Positions 21,825 through 32,529 of a stretch of 64,000 nucleotides of DNA are shown piece by piece. Made by a program: the position numbers and the translations under genes. The notes under the pieces are model-generated. The model ran no database searches, was not told the origin of the DNA, and saw nothing but the letters and a program-made list of their open reading frames with translations. This stretch comes from Icerya purchasi. Its lineage: Eukaryota; Arthropoda; Insecta; Hemiptera; Monophlebidae. Every line of letters starts with the position of its first letter. Within the stretch, counting starts at the first letter, position 1. The stretch is from assembly GCA_039619475.1 (NCBI GenBank), contig CM077115.1:221139291-221203290 (forward strand), given 5' to 3'.

Positions 21825-22065
21825 GGCGGTTAACATTCTAAGGCGTTTCTTTCTTCTGGGCGCTTTTTTTCTTTGATTTTCCCTTGTAAAGCGAACATAA
21901 AGGTGCCGTTTCCTTTAATCTTATGCGCTAGATATTCCCGTTTTCTGGTTAAGATATGTTGTACTACTATTGGTGTTTTGAAGCCACATTTTTTCAGTAT
22001 TTCTTTATTAATTCTTTTTTCTGTCCACGGTATTCGCCAAATCCTTCTCAGGATATGCACTGCTA
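21825..22065 (-). pseudogene. LINE RT C-terminal fragment
   Basis: The minus frame gives HILRRIWRIPWTEKRINKEI, then the blocks REYLAHKIKGNGTF and ALQGKIKEKK. This is the typical C-terminal end of RTE-like and related LINE RTs (RRMLRIPWT...EVL...EYLGHI.R...LQGKI.GKR). No other part of the element is present, and it does not belong to families A or B. It may have been cut by the neighbouring family A insertion. Confidence 0.65.
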
Positions 22066-22286
22066 TTATCCGAGAGTTACGCTTCTTAGTGCACTGTTAA
22101 TGACTTTAGCAATCAACACACTAAAGGCGAACAGATCACTGAATAGGAGAATACAACAATTATCAGACAACACGTTTTACACATTAAGCATTTCATGCTG
22201 GAATAACTATTTTTGAAATTTCTGCTAACAAGCTGAAAACTGCCTTTTTAATCAGGTAAATTTCTGATGCTGGCGAAGTACTACTC

Positions 22287-22655
22287 GTTGCGATAGCCTA
22301 GTTGCTAGAGCGCTTGACTTCCGATATGGAGGTCACGGGTTCGATCCCGAGCGACGACGAACTTATTACAAGAATTAAAATAAATAATCGGTAATAATCA
22401 CGTGGAAGGCAATGGAAAACCACCACGTACAACATCATATGCACGCTAGGTCAGTACACAACAGACCCACACGAGACTGCACTTGTAGCGCGATAACAAG
22501 CGGCTACTATCAGTTCCGAATGTGGTCTTGCGTGTGTACACCTGCGTTGCATATAATAATTGCCTAGTACACTACCTATATCTGTACAGCAGAGATGTAC
22601 GAATAGGTAGTACCCACACACCATTAGGTTGAGGAGAGAAAGAGAAAGAGAAGTA
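22287..22655 (+). repeat. tRNA-derived SINE
   Basis: The head (22287-22358) is tRNA-like, with box A TAGCCTAGTTGCTAGAGCGC at 22294 and box B GGTTCGATCCC at 22338-22348. An anticodon-like arm GACTTC-CGATATG-GAGGTC lies between them. A central domain with GGAAGGCAATGGAAAACCAC (22404) follows, then a 3' domain shared with 11261-11350. It would be transcribed by RNA polymerase III and mobilised by a LINE. It is not a tRNA gene: the acceptor stem does not pair well and the sequence continues into SINE body. Confidence 0.75.
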
Positions 22656-22659
22656 CTGG

Positions 22660-23003
22660 CAGATTTTTTTTTTTTCAATTTTCTTATATAATATATATAT
22701 ATATATATACATATATGTATAACACTCTGTCCTTTGGGCCCCGCAAGGGGGCAGCCCCCTGATTAATAATCTTTCTTCTTCTAAACTTCTTTTAGAGAAA
22801 TCGTTTGCAATTGGTTACATTGGTCTTATCTGTCTTTTATTTAAGAAAAAAAAAAATCTTAGCAATTGTATAACACATATTCAACCTTTATTTTCTTATG
22901 TAAATTAACTAGAGATAATCAGGGTGTAAAGATATATTATACCCGGTCTAAGAATGACTTAGTTATTAATATGCTCTTAATTCTTTCCTCAAAACATTAG
23001 TTG
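22660..23003. other. No gene seen; (TA)n
   Basis: (TA)n at about 22686-22708, then AT-rich sequence up to the Jockey 3' end. Nothing recognised. Confidence 0.4.
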
Positions 23004-23940
23004 TTTTTTTTATCCTTTTTATCTGCATACAATCTGTTCAGTTGAACAATAAGTAGCAATGTTATTTTATGTAAACCAAGGCGGAACGCTTCACAGTGGT
23101 CGCTATTCGTTGCTTGTATGTACGCTACTTACTGGATGATGTTGAACAATACAAATTAATATCTGCGGACAAAATTCCAGTTCAATTTGACTGTGTCCTT
23201 TCAATCGTTTGAATCGTACGCTATTCGGCGAACGATTAGCTGCTGGCGGATTGATGTGGTTCCCAAGTCGATGAAAGTATCTTCTAGCAAAGAATTACTT
23301 CTTTAACCGTTGGAATGCAGAGAGGTCTCTGTGTATATCATCGTTACAGACAAACCATGGTGCGGCCAAAATATCTCGTAGGACTTTGGACTGAAATATT
23401 TGTATAATGTTTATATTCGAAATGCTCGTCGTTCCCCAGATTTGAATACCGTATGTCCACGCAGGTTCTAAGATTGGCCTGTATAGTAGCACTTTATTTT
23501 CAACTGATAAAGATGGCAGGCTGCGGTATTTGATGTCTAGTTGCTTTCGTTTTGCAATAATATGATTCTTGAAAGTGAGCCCTTGGTCCAAATGTAACCC
23601 GAGATATTTCACGGTATATGAGTTGGGAATTGTCTGCCTATTCAGCTGAATCAGCAAATTTTTCCCTTTGTTTAAGGTAAACAAAACCTGTTTGGACTTT
23701 GATTCGTTAACTGCAACTCTCCATTGATTAAGCCATTTCTCCACACATAGCAGATGGTTTTGGAGCTGTTCGGTGGCTGTGATGTTGTTTTGATGAGTTG
23801 ATAAAAAAGCCGTGTCATCAGCAAACATAGCTGTGGATGTATCATTATTTTCTGGGAAGTCGTGTGTATAAATTTGATACAATACCAGTCCCAGTACACT
23901 GTCTTGTGGTACTCCTAACATTATAGGGTACATTCGTGAA
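23004..23940 (-). mobile_element. Jockey-clade LINE, 5'-truncated
   Basis: Minus-strand insertion carrying the 3' half of the Jockey RT gene, the C-terminal domain, a short 3' UTR and an A-rich end (T8 on the plus strand near 23005). The 5' boundary falls just upstream of the GVPQ block at about 23940. One frame covers nearly all of it, broken by a single TAA near 23293, so it is younger than families A and B. It lies next to the end of the Penelope relic. Confidence 0.85.
23090..23939 (-). pseudogene. Jockey reverse transcriptase, C-terminal half
   Basis: The residues run GVPQDSVLGLVLYQIYTHDF, then AMFADDTAFLSTH (FADD catalytic box intact), then VNESKSKQVLFTLN, YTVKYLGLHLDQGLTFKNH and WTYGIQIWGTTSISNI. 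These are hallmark blocks of the Jockey clade in the right order and spacing. After the stop the frame continues ARRYFHRLGNHINP and VRFKRLKGH, the usual Jockey C-terminus. It lacks the endonuclease and RT fingers, so it cannot be active even apart from the stop. Confidence 0.88.
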
Positions 23941-24109
23941 CAATCGCCATTAAAGATAAAAATAAAACGGTCAAATTAAAATACCGCTGTAAATAACTAA
24001 CAACAGGGATTTTGTCGCAACCTATGCGGTTTCAGTAATAGCTATTGTATATTGTGTTGGTTTAAAATCTCACCTCTGTCATAACACAAATGATACGGCA
24101 GTAAAATTA

Positions 24110-25150
24110 AAATAAATACCTTACCTAGAAACGTTTTTGGACATAGCCCATCATTGGTTAACAATATGGGGTACACTTAGATAAAACTAAAATCAAATTG
24201 CAAAGAAATATCTTATGACCCTACATGTGTTTATATAGGGGGAAAAAAATAGGCGAATGGCGGTAAAAATAATCAAGGCAGAAAAATGTTTATAAAGATG
24301 GTAAAATACGTAAAAATTAAAAGCGAGATTTTACTTATAAAATAACGACGAATTTAACAAATAAAATGTTCAAAACCAAAATAAGAACATATACAGAAGA
24401 AATATCAAAAAGGAGTTAAATTTTCATACTAAATAGAGGGTTAATTATTTGGCACTTGATCATTTAAGATACTATTTTTATATTTATTTATATAATAATT
24501 TTTAATTATATTCATTAAGTTAACTTTATTATAAGAACCCGAGATTTGTTACTGTATATTCCAGAAAATTAGATTTATGTTTACTTTTTTAATAGGTGTT
24601 CAGCATAATATGCAGATTTGTTAATTTCATTATTATTAAATGATTTTATATGTTCTTTGTATCTACGTTTGATTTTCCTACTCGTTTGACCAATATAAGG
24701 TTTTTCGCAGCCTGCGCATTTTATTCTATACATACTATTACTTTCATTAATATTATTATTTTTAGTATTTAAAGTATATATTTTATCTTCTAAATTATTT
24801 TTAATTTTAAATGCTGCATTTATACCTTTTTTTTAAAAATATTTTGGTTAATTTATAAGTATTATTATTTATCAAAGTGAATGTTATTCAACCCCTTTTT
24901 TATGATTATTAGTCTTTGTTTTTTTAATATATATTTTGATTTAGGTCTTATTTTGTAGATTAATCTGTGTCTATTATTTCTTCATTATAACTGTTACTTT
25001 TTGACAAAAATTCTTTATTAATTTTAACTATCAGTCGTAGGAGTGTTTAATAATCTAGTTATTGCTGCTATGAAATATGAGTATTTACGTTCGTTTGGGT
25101 GATTGGATGTTTTATGACACTATCTGTTGTTTGTTTTTTCTATAAATATT
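24110..25150 (-). mobile_element. Penelope-like element relic with GIY-YIG domain
   Basis: On the minus strand the RT C-terminal block HPNERKYSYFIAAITRLLN (about 25060-25120) matches the Penelope signature HPxxHKxAYFNSLIHRLL. Further on, KLTKIFKKK and then MYRIKCAGCEKPYIGQTSRK with RRYKEHIKSF (24600-24745) form the GIY-YIG nuclease with its zinc-binding Cys pair. Past the coding part, at 24117-24165, lies a motif like the loop of the palindrome at 2 kb, a degraded hammerhead-type core. The catalytic RT palm was not found, so it is a truncated, multiply broken copy. Confidence 0.8.
24570..24745 (-). pseudogene. GIY-YIG endonuclease domain (Penelope-like)
   Basis: About 50 residues in one frame. 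SMYRIKCAGCEKPYIGQT holds the GIY-like (MYR) and YIG motifs and the CxxC pair; SRKIKRRYKEH supplies the conserved Arg and His; SAYYAEHLLKK resembles the A-Y-(A/L)-H block. In Penelope elements this domain nicks the target for reverse transcription. Flanking frames are broken, so only the domain core is preserved. Confidence 0.82.
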
Positions 25151-25650
25151 ATATGATAAGATTAGGATCTTACAACACCGATTTACGGAAGCCAACCAGA
25201 TCGAGCATTTATCGAAGCAGGAATTCTCTAATTTGACTAAGCGACCAACGCATGTATAATTTCTGCTGTGAAACTGCGATATTTTATCATAGCGAAATGA
25301 CGTTCACACATCTAATTTATAAGTATGTATGTTTGGCAAAATGTAAAAATCTGTTGATAATAAACGATAGTATAACGAACCAGCGAAATTAGATCAGGAG
25401 TTTAGAAAAGTCTATTAATGTGAATAGACCTTAATAGTTTGCTTTTTTTTTAAATTGATTTTTTAATGTATGTTTGTAATTCTCTTCTAAATAATACATT
25501 TAAGTTCTTTTTATTACAAGACGATAGTGCATTATACATATATTTTATTTTATAGTTCTTAAATTTAAGTTACTTAATAATCCTTTTTATTTACTTACTT
25601 ATTCATGTTTAAAATTCATTTCGCATTATTGCTTTTGGTTATTTACATAA
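25151..25650. other. No gene seen
   Basis: Possibly more decayed Penelope sequence, but no block could be recognised. AT-rich with T tracts. Confidence 0.3.
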
Positions 25651-25652
25651 TA

Positions 25653-26695
25653 GCTCGAGAGCTGATCAGCATTTTTTGGTTAGGTAATTGAGACACTTCG
25701 AAAACTTGTTCAATACGTCCTTTAGTAATACCTAAATGCGAAAAGACAGACCTGGCTGAGGGGTTAGGGGGCTTAAGCGACCCTTAAATTTTTAAAGAAG
25801 GGAAATTTTTTTTGCAAAAAATGTTCTTGAGGTACTTTGGAATTTTAACATGTTAAACTTTAGTATTTGAAGAGTTAAAAAGGTAAATTTGCTGACTGAT
25901 TAACTACAATCGGAAGAGTATATACACACTTTTTAATATATTTTTTGAAAACTTCGCTTTCTGATTGTCAAATTCCGTTACTCTGCCGCACTAAATTATC
26001 CATCGAGCCCTCCAATCCGCATTCTTTATGTCACTATTTAGACTTCTATCTAGGTATGCAGGAGTACGATGAAGCCCTAACCCGAGCCTACTTTTTACTC
26101 CTTGATCTATAAACCATGGTAGGTAATAATTCCATTTCTTAAACAGGTCTTCTTACTGAATGTTACATGTTTACCTATATGGTCTTAAACGCTCTGGAGA
26201 TCTGGGTTAGTAAAAAGTCAGTTATTTAATTTCCCCACAACCCCCTAGAATGAGCCAATGCCTATTTAATTATCGCAAGTGTATTGTTTAAACGTCTTCT
26301 TCTTCTTGTTGTAACAACCTGTCTTTTTGTAAATATTTATTTGTAGTCACGAATATTATCCTGTATAAATTTCATCGTGCCTCAAGTATATTTTTTCGAT
26401 TTTTTAAAACATAAATTTGCAAGCATCTGGCAACACTTTTGCCCCGAAAAAATGATCTGGCTTTTTGATTTTTTAACTCTTCAAATACAAATTTTAACAT
26501 GTTAAAATTCCAAAGTACCTCAAGAACATTTTTTGCAAAAAAATTTTCCCTTCTTTAAAAATTTAAGGATCGCTTAAGCCTCCTAACCCTTCAGCCAGGT
26601 CTGTCTTTTCGTTTATAGGTATTACTAAAGGACGTATCGAACAAGTTTTCAAAGTGCCTCAATTACAACCAAAAAATGCTGATCAGCACTCGGGC
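25653..26695. mobile_element. Foldback-type DNA element with ~229-bp TIRs
   Basis: Left arm 25653-25881 and right arm about 26470-26695 are inverted copies with few mismatches. They share GCTGATCAGCATTTTTTGG, AGGACGTATxGAACAAG, GACAGACCTGGCTGA, CTCAAGAACATTTTTTGC and TTTTAACATGTTAAA. TA on both sides (25651-25652, 26696-26697) fits a TA target duplication. The 590-bp centre has no long ORF. It is a non-autonomous element, perhaps Tc1/mariner-related given the TA. Arm similarity is high, so the insertion is fairly recent or arms are kept alike by conversion. Confidence 0.85.
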
Positions 26696-26697
26696 TA

Positions 26698-28559
26698 TAA
26701 ATTATTTCGCTTATCGAAATTTTTAATTTTTTATATTTTGAAGTTAAAGAAAAAAAAAATGGTTCCTTAATTGTACAATTTTATTCCAATATTTTTTCAT
26801 TTTAGAGAAATGCTAGATATATATACACCTATATATACTATATATATATGTATACCTTTTTAAAAAATTTCTGTCAGTTGTGAAACTATTAGGCAATATT
26901 TTGTAACCCTCGCGCGTGTATTGGCAAAAAGTCCTTGATTGAGAACATAAAATGTTGGTTTACAAGGGAACCATCGATTTTTGTAGTACCGTACATAACT
27001 GATAAAGTGAAGAGGTAATTTTTCTGCCGAGAAATTACTCTTAACGCGTCCGAGTGGATTAAAGTGATATTAAATTTTTTATGGTTCAGAAAAATTTTTG
27101 CTCTGAATAATGTATTAAAGGCTGCAGATGGCCTTTTAATACGGTCCATCTTATGCGGAGTAGGCAAAAGCCTGTATGAATCGGATAAGGTGGAGCGAAC
27201 TTTTAAAATCGTTGGGAACGTTTAAAAAACGCGCGTGTGTGTAGCCAGACCACGTACACCGGAGAAGGCTTTTTCGTGTAATTCCGGAAACAATTTATTA
27301 AACAGAAAACGATATGCCCGTTTCCCCTTTCGAGCAGTGTGCTGCAACGGCCGCGTGGTGTCGTGTTCGATGATAAACTTTCTCGGAAACGACCTTCTGA
27401 AAAGTGTGCGACGTTGAGCGTTGCTTATGCCGGGACCGTCAAAAGCGTACGGCAGCGGGTCGGCTGATGTTGTTGGAAGCAAATCGGGGAGCAACTTTCT
27501 ACATAGTTTCCAATAAGTTTTACGCGTCGCTAGAACATTCGACCGAAATGAGAACGCTTTGACGTTGTTTCGAGACGAACAAATATGTCGCCGATTACAA
27601 ATGTGAACGCTTAATGTGGCAGGGGCGAGCGGTACCGAGGAAAAAATCAAAGGACGAACGGAACACATTATTGCCAAAGGAAGCCTGGTAATTCGTCTGC
27701 TAACAGTAGACCATGCAGCCTGTTTACCGGCTCGATGTTTACAGCTTATTAAAATTTATGATGCCGCTTTATTCGGTTAACTGTAAACAATTTCGACTTT
27801 TATCGGCGGCCGTCTTAACCGGCGGCAAAGCAGAGAGACTCGTTTTCGTCGATGCACAAGGTGTGTTCCTGCGAGTTTTGCCGAGTGCTTTCCAACTTGG
27901 AATGGTTCGAAATCGTATTATGTTTGCTGTCAGATACGAAGAATTTCTCTCTTAGATAGATGAGAAATTATTTTTTAAGGCGATATTGGGCTTTTTAGGC
28001 CCTCCTTTTTCTTTTTTTTTTTTTTTTTTTTTCGTATGCACTATCGAAGTCTTAGGACGTTGTGAAACTTCACACGACGCTCTGTGAGGGATATGCCGCT
28101 ACCACTTTACTCACTCATCGGGATCGCAAAGGAAAAACAAACGTTTAAACTTTGCTACGAGTTTTATATGCGTACATATATACCATTATGCTAAAATAGT
28201 GGTTTTATGAGGAATGTGAAAGGTTCAGTGTTAGCTTTCTTATTTTATGCGCGACGTCGAGCAGAATGATATTTACAATGAATAAACCAGAACACGTATT
28301 TTTTGTTTTCGTTCTTGGATTTGCCGACAGAAGAAGAGTATTGATCCAAGAACGTATAATGAAAATAAAAACGGAATCGGAAAAATTACCTAAGCTATTG
28401 AAGATATGAAGCGTAGGATGTGAAAAAGATGCGCACAATTTTCAAACTTCGTCGCGGAAAAGATAATACGGTGGTTGAAGACGCGATACAAGCAGCTCTG
28501 AAATCGACGTAATGGCTTGGACCTGGAAGGTAAAGAAACCTGTGATGGTACCTGACAAC
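26698..28559. other. Unassigned; GC-richer block with minus-strand frames
   Basis: From 26880 to 27960 base composition is less AT-rich than the neighbours. Two successive minus-strand frames lie here (27222-27677, 151 codons; 26889-27167, 92 codons), plus shorter plus-strand frames. None resembles a known family, and no convincing splice pair links them. They may be chance frames in GC-richer DNA. A T-rich run of more than 25 bases lies near 28010-28033. Nothing is recognised from 28040 to 28559. Confidence 0.3.
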
Positions 28560-29065
28560 CATCTTTTAGAACTGATGAAAAAATATTAGAAAACGCCCAG
28601 GAAATTAGGTATCTTGGAATTATGTTTGACTGTAGATTAAATTGGTCGGCTCACACAGCTTTTGTTTCAGTAAAATTAATGGGGAACTAATTTTTATATT
28701 TTATTACCTCTCATAATATTTTTTACATTTGCACATTGAGCAGATTTACTTAGGACTCCATCAGGAGACCCTATCATATGGTGTAATGTTTTTTTTTTGG
28801 AGGGGCGGCTGCAAGTTATCACATCAGCCGAGTGAAACTTTTACAAAATGCTGTGATAAAAATTATAAAATACAAGGCTTTAAAGGAAAAAAAGTAAGCG
28901 TGTAATGGATTTGGATACAGTTTATCGTCTTCTAATTATAATGTTTATTTTTAAATACAAAAACAGGTTTAAAATCTCACATACAGAAGAAGTAGATCAT
29001 CAATTGATTTATATGCAAACATTCCAAACTACAATAAATATCATACAAGGATGCAAATTACGTAT
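28560..29065 (+). pseudogene. LINE RT thumb fragment (CR1/L2-like)
   Basis: Reads EIRYLGIMFDCRLNWSAHT (about 28600-28655), then VKLLQNAVIKIIKYKALK (about 28835-28885), then IMFIFKYKNRF (about 28935-28970). These are the primer-grip, thumb and C-terminal blocks of CR1/L2-like LINEs (K.LQNRAIRII). Frames are interrupted and no palm domain is present. It abuts a family A 3' end at 29065, so two unrelated LINE fragments are joined here. Confidence 0.65.
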
Positions 29066-29412
29066 CAAGCTCTTAGTGTCTCTTCTCCGCGATGCCCTCT
29101 TCTCCCAGAAGATTTCTTCTTTCTATGTGATATCAACCATGTCTTCTTCGAATGTTCCTCACTTTCTTCAGAACGCTCTCTCTTCTATTCTCAGCTTTTA
29201 GATCTTGGTCTTCCTACTCCATAGAATGACTCTTATGTTTTCTCATTTCCTTCCTTGTCAGTTGCTCCTATTCTAGCTTCTTCCATTCAGTAAATCTCCC
29301 ATCAGATTAAAATCTAATATGTTATTCTCCTTGTGAGCTATTACTTAAATTACTTGGTTGGTTAGGCTGCTGCTCTTCGTTAGCGTACCCATAAAAAAAA
29401 AAAAAAATCTAT
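29065..29412 (+). mobile_element. LINE family A, copy 5 (3' end)
   Basis: Reads CPLLPEDFFFLCDINHVFFE then CSSLSSERSLFYSQLL and DLGLPTP: the Cys/His knuckle and tail of family A. After about 200 bp of 3' UTR it ends in A15 at about 29394-29408, a genuine poly(A) tail. It is a short 5'-truncated insertion on the plus strand. Confidence 0.7.
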
Positions 29413-29689
29413 TCGTTACCCTCAAAATTAAAATCTTTTCCTTATCTCCACATCCCCTATTACTGAAAAAATGAATTTCTTATTCAGTGGTAATTTCGTT
29501 TATATTGTGTATATTTATATTTCATTTATAATAGATTTTAAATTTCAAGAAAGATTTTTATATATGCTTGACTACGCCTCGTGCAACATAGTCAAAAATT
29601 GTGTAATAATAATAATAAAGAGAAAAAAAAATTATTAATACTATATGATTGATTTTGATATTGATTTGATTTTATTATCCATATTATTA

Positions 29690-29895
29690 TTAAAGTAAAG
29701 TGAGTCCAATACCCTTAGCAAGGCGTTTGGGATTGTGGAATTAAGTTTTTCATAATGTACTAAGCCCAACGGCACTAATGAGAGTAGGAGGGCCAGTTCT
29801 TTTCCCTTGGCCGCCTTTAAATTTCTCTGGTACCCAATTATTTCAGGCTGGGTAAACCTAGGAGCGATTTGGATCCGGGACGAAACAAATCCCGT
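29690..29895 (-). repeat. Short interspersed repeat, copy 3 of 4 (best copy)
   Basis: Read on the minus strand: CCGGATCCAAATCGCTCCTA, GGTTTACCCAGCC, TTGGGTACCAGAGAAATTTA, GAACTGGCCCTCCTACTCTC, ATTAGTGCCGTTGGGCTTAG and the tail ACTCACTTTACTTTAA. It is the most complete of the four copies and shows both the 5' blocks of copy 1 and the 3' blocks of copy 2. No ORF. Confidence 0.7.
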
Positions 29896-30369
29896 ATATT
29901 ATTATTATTAATTCACATTTTCATAGTATTTTTTAGCATAAAAACTTACCGTTAAAGTTAATAAACAGTTACTGGGAATTACGGGAGTGTATATGTGATT
30001 AGTTTTATATATAATTTTTACAACTCTGTAAATATGGGGCAATGAAGCCTTTTAAATTCAGTTATGTATATTAGCTAATCCTCCACTACATTGCCCCATG
30101 TATAATCTTAAATTTGTACCTCTTATTTTATTTTATGTGTATCAGTATTCTCTTTATTGTACATGTTGTTACAATAGATGCTATTATTATTTTTATTATT
30201 ATAAGTATTGTATTCGTTTCGTTATGTGTCAACAGAGTCAAATGTAGCGCAGTTCATACTAATTTATACTTTCGTTCTTTTTTATTTTATCTTATGTTAT
30301 TTATAGTTTATTTTACTCCAATTACTATTACAGCATTATCTTTATATTCATTTATATTATACCTTTGGC
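29896..30369. other. No gene seen
   Basis: AT-rich. The frame at 30114-30374 (+) is a string of hydrophobic residues typical of TTT/ATT-rich DNA and is not called. Confidence 0.35.
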
Positions 30370-31480
30370 ATTAAACATTTTAGAAGCATGGCGGAGTTCC
30401 GCCAAAAGGGGAAATAGGGGTGATTGTTAAAGGAAATTATGTAAGGGCAAAACGAACTAAGCCGAAGAGAGGTAAGGAATAAAATAGTGGTTTTCCTAGA
30501 AATGGAATGATAGGAATGGATAGGCTGAGAGGACGTGAGTGGAAAAAGGTTAGTAAGAAAACGGTAGCCCAAATAAGATTTGCGAATAGAAAGGGGTGGC
30601 ATATTAGATTCAGCGAGAACTGCGCCACAATTGAAGAGGATTTAAAAACACCAAGACTAAGTGGAAGGCAAGAATTTTGGATTACATTTAATCTATAGGG
30701 ACGGGAAAGAAATGAACAGTAATCAAATTTGGATCGAAGATGACTTTATACAGAGAAATAAGAATACACGGAACATACTTTTGGTCGGGGAGATAGGGCC
30801 TTCAGCAAGTTTAGCTTTTTAAATGAATAAGAGGAAAGATATGTAATGTATTGCGAGAAGATTAAACGACTGTTAAGGAAGATACCGAGATCACAACAAC
30901 AACCAGCACGAGAAAGAGATGTATTGACTAGGAATAGATTGACAGAAGCAGGATTATAGGGTCGAAGAGTAAATATGTCATTACAGGATTTAGTAGGAGA
31001 AATAGAACGGTTAATCGAAGTACGCAAATATTCCAGTGTAGTAAAAGACGAAGTAAATGATTCACTGACTGATATAAAATGAGCAGAATGTCATCAGGAA
31101 AGAATAACGAAGAAGAATTTAAAGGAAGACTGATGGTGTGTATATTGAAAAGAGTAAGACTATGGGAGGAACCCGAGGAAGAAATGAATTTTTATTCGCT
31201 CTGAAGCTACGACAATTCCATTTAAGTATATAAAACGTAACCATCATTGTGAAGCAAGGTAAGGATTAGAAGTGAAGGAAATGAGGAGAGGGGAGAACAA
31301 TAAGAAGGCATAATAGTTGATATAAGGTAAAAAGAAAAACTAAGCCGTTCGTTGTAAGAAAATTAAAAATAAAAACGGAAGAGAATAAATTATAACGATT
31401 AGAAATCAAGTGGAAGTAAGTGGGGACTAAAAAAAATTAGAAGGGACTTTAAAGAAAGAGCACAGAAGTTGAAACGCATG
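30370..31480 (-). mobile_element. LINE family A, copy 2 (internal RT part)
   Basis: Minus-strand RT remains. Near 31130-31180 the reading SLTLFNIHTISLPLNSSSLF with FPDDILLI places the catalytic DD (YADD to FPDD). FTLRPYNPASVNLFLVNTSL and DLGIFLNSRLIFSQYI follow (30860-30970), then IRKSYLGYRFLTNLFPL near 30570. These match copy 3 (VLRPYSPASVNVSLSAF; IRGSYL) and copy 1. Frames change often. The RNase H and 3' end are missing at 30370, so this copy is truncated at both ends. Confidence 0.75.
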
Positions 31481-32529
31481 AAATAATGCCAGCTGAGGTT
31501 ATATTATAATGTGAAAGTTGCTTGCTACATTTAGCTCTTGCTATATGCGCTAGTCAATCTCACCGCAAATGTCAGAGAAAACAGAAATAATGCGAATACA
31601 GCACGGTTTAAAGACCGGGCGAGTCATCTTGACGCGAGTGTATTCGGGAGCAGTACATAGCGCAACATATAGTAATTGCGTATCTGCGTCCCGAAAGTAT
31701 GACGACATGCATCCACAGGTGTAAGATAGCACTGAAATAAACATATCTCACAACTCGACAGTGATGTAGGCCAGTACAGCCTCAGTACATTCCATTAGTA
31801 ATATAGCAATTACAGCATTTCGCTTTTAGGATAATTATCCGAATATCTTAAAATTGTAGTCAGAAAAGAAGAGGAAGAAACGAGAAAGAATGAGAAAAAG
31901 GCATGAAATAAGTAAACAAATAAATAAATATAAAGAATAAATATAGAAAGGAGGAACAAGAAAGGAAAGAATGAGAAAGAGGGCATTTGTAGCAGAAAAG
32001 CCAGTCTCGTATTTTCTATCATTATAAAACCGTAAATGAAGGAAATAATTAATTAAGCGAATATAATTCGACAGGAAGACGGCTAGAAGGTCGGCCAGGG
32101 AAGAAAAACACGCAATGTTGTTAAATGCGGGAAGATTTATGATAGCTTCAGGTAAAGAGAATTTATTAGTAGTTATGCCTACATTTTTATTTTTATTTTC
32201 TTTACTCACTTTCATATTAGCGTGTAGTTATGTAAGAAATAAAGTCTATCCTTGTTTTTTTTTTTTATTTTTAACTGTTTTTCTTTTCAATACTTATATA
32301 TTCCGATCGTAATTACTCCCTTTATTTTTATACAATCAAATTACCTATACTTTTGTACAGAATAATCGGGCATCAGAGTTTACTTTAAAATACTCCATGA
32401 ATCGGATTTATGTAATTTTATCCCCTTAGCATAATAACGCAAATTTTACAGTGCTTTAAGAAACCAAAAAAAATAATCGACCCTATGTTACATCTGATAC
32501 TAGTGGTTTCATAAATTACTTCTCTTAAA
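31481..32529. other. No gene seen; possible LINE remnants
   Basis: The purine-rich plus strand up to about 32000 suggests decayed family A sequence upstream of copy 2, but no protein block could be confirmed. Confidence 0.3.

Noticed and set aside
22287..22358. A tRNA gene
   Set aside because: Box A and box B are present, but the acceptor stem pairs poorly, the anticodon loop lacks the usual U33, and the sequence continues into a repeat body shared with 11.3 kb. It is a SINE head.
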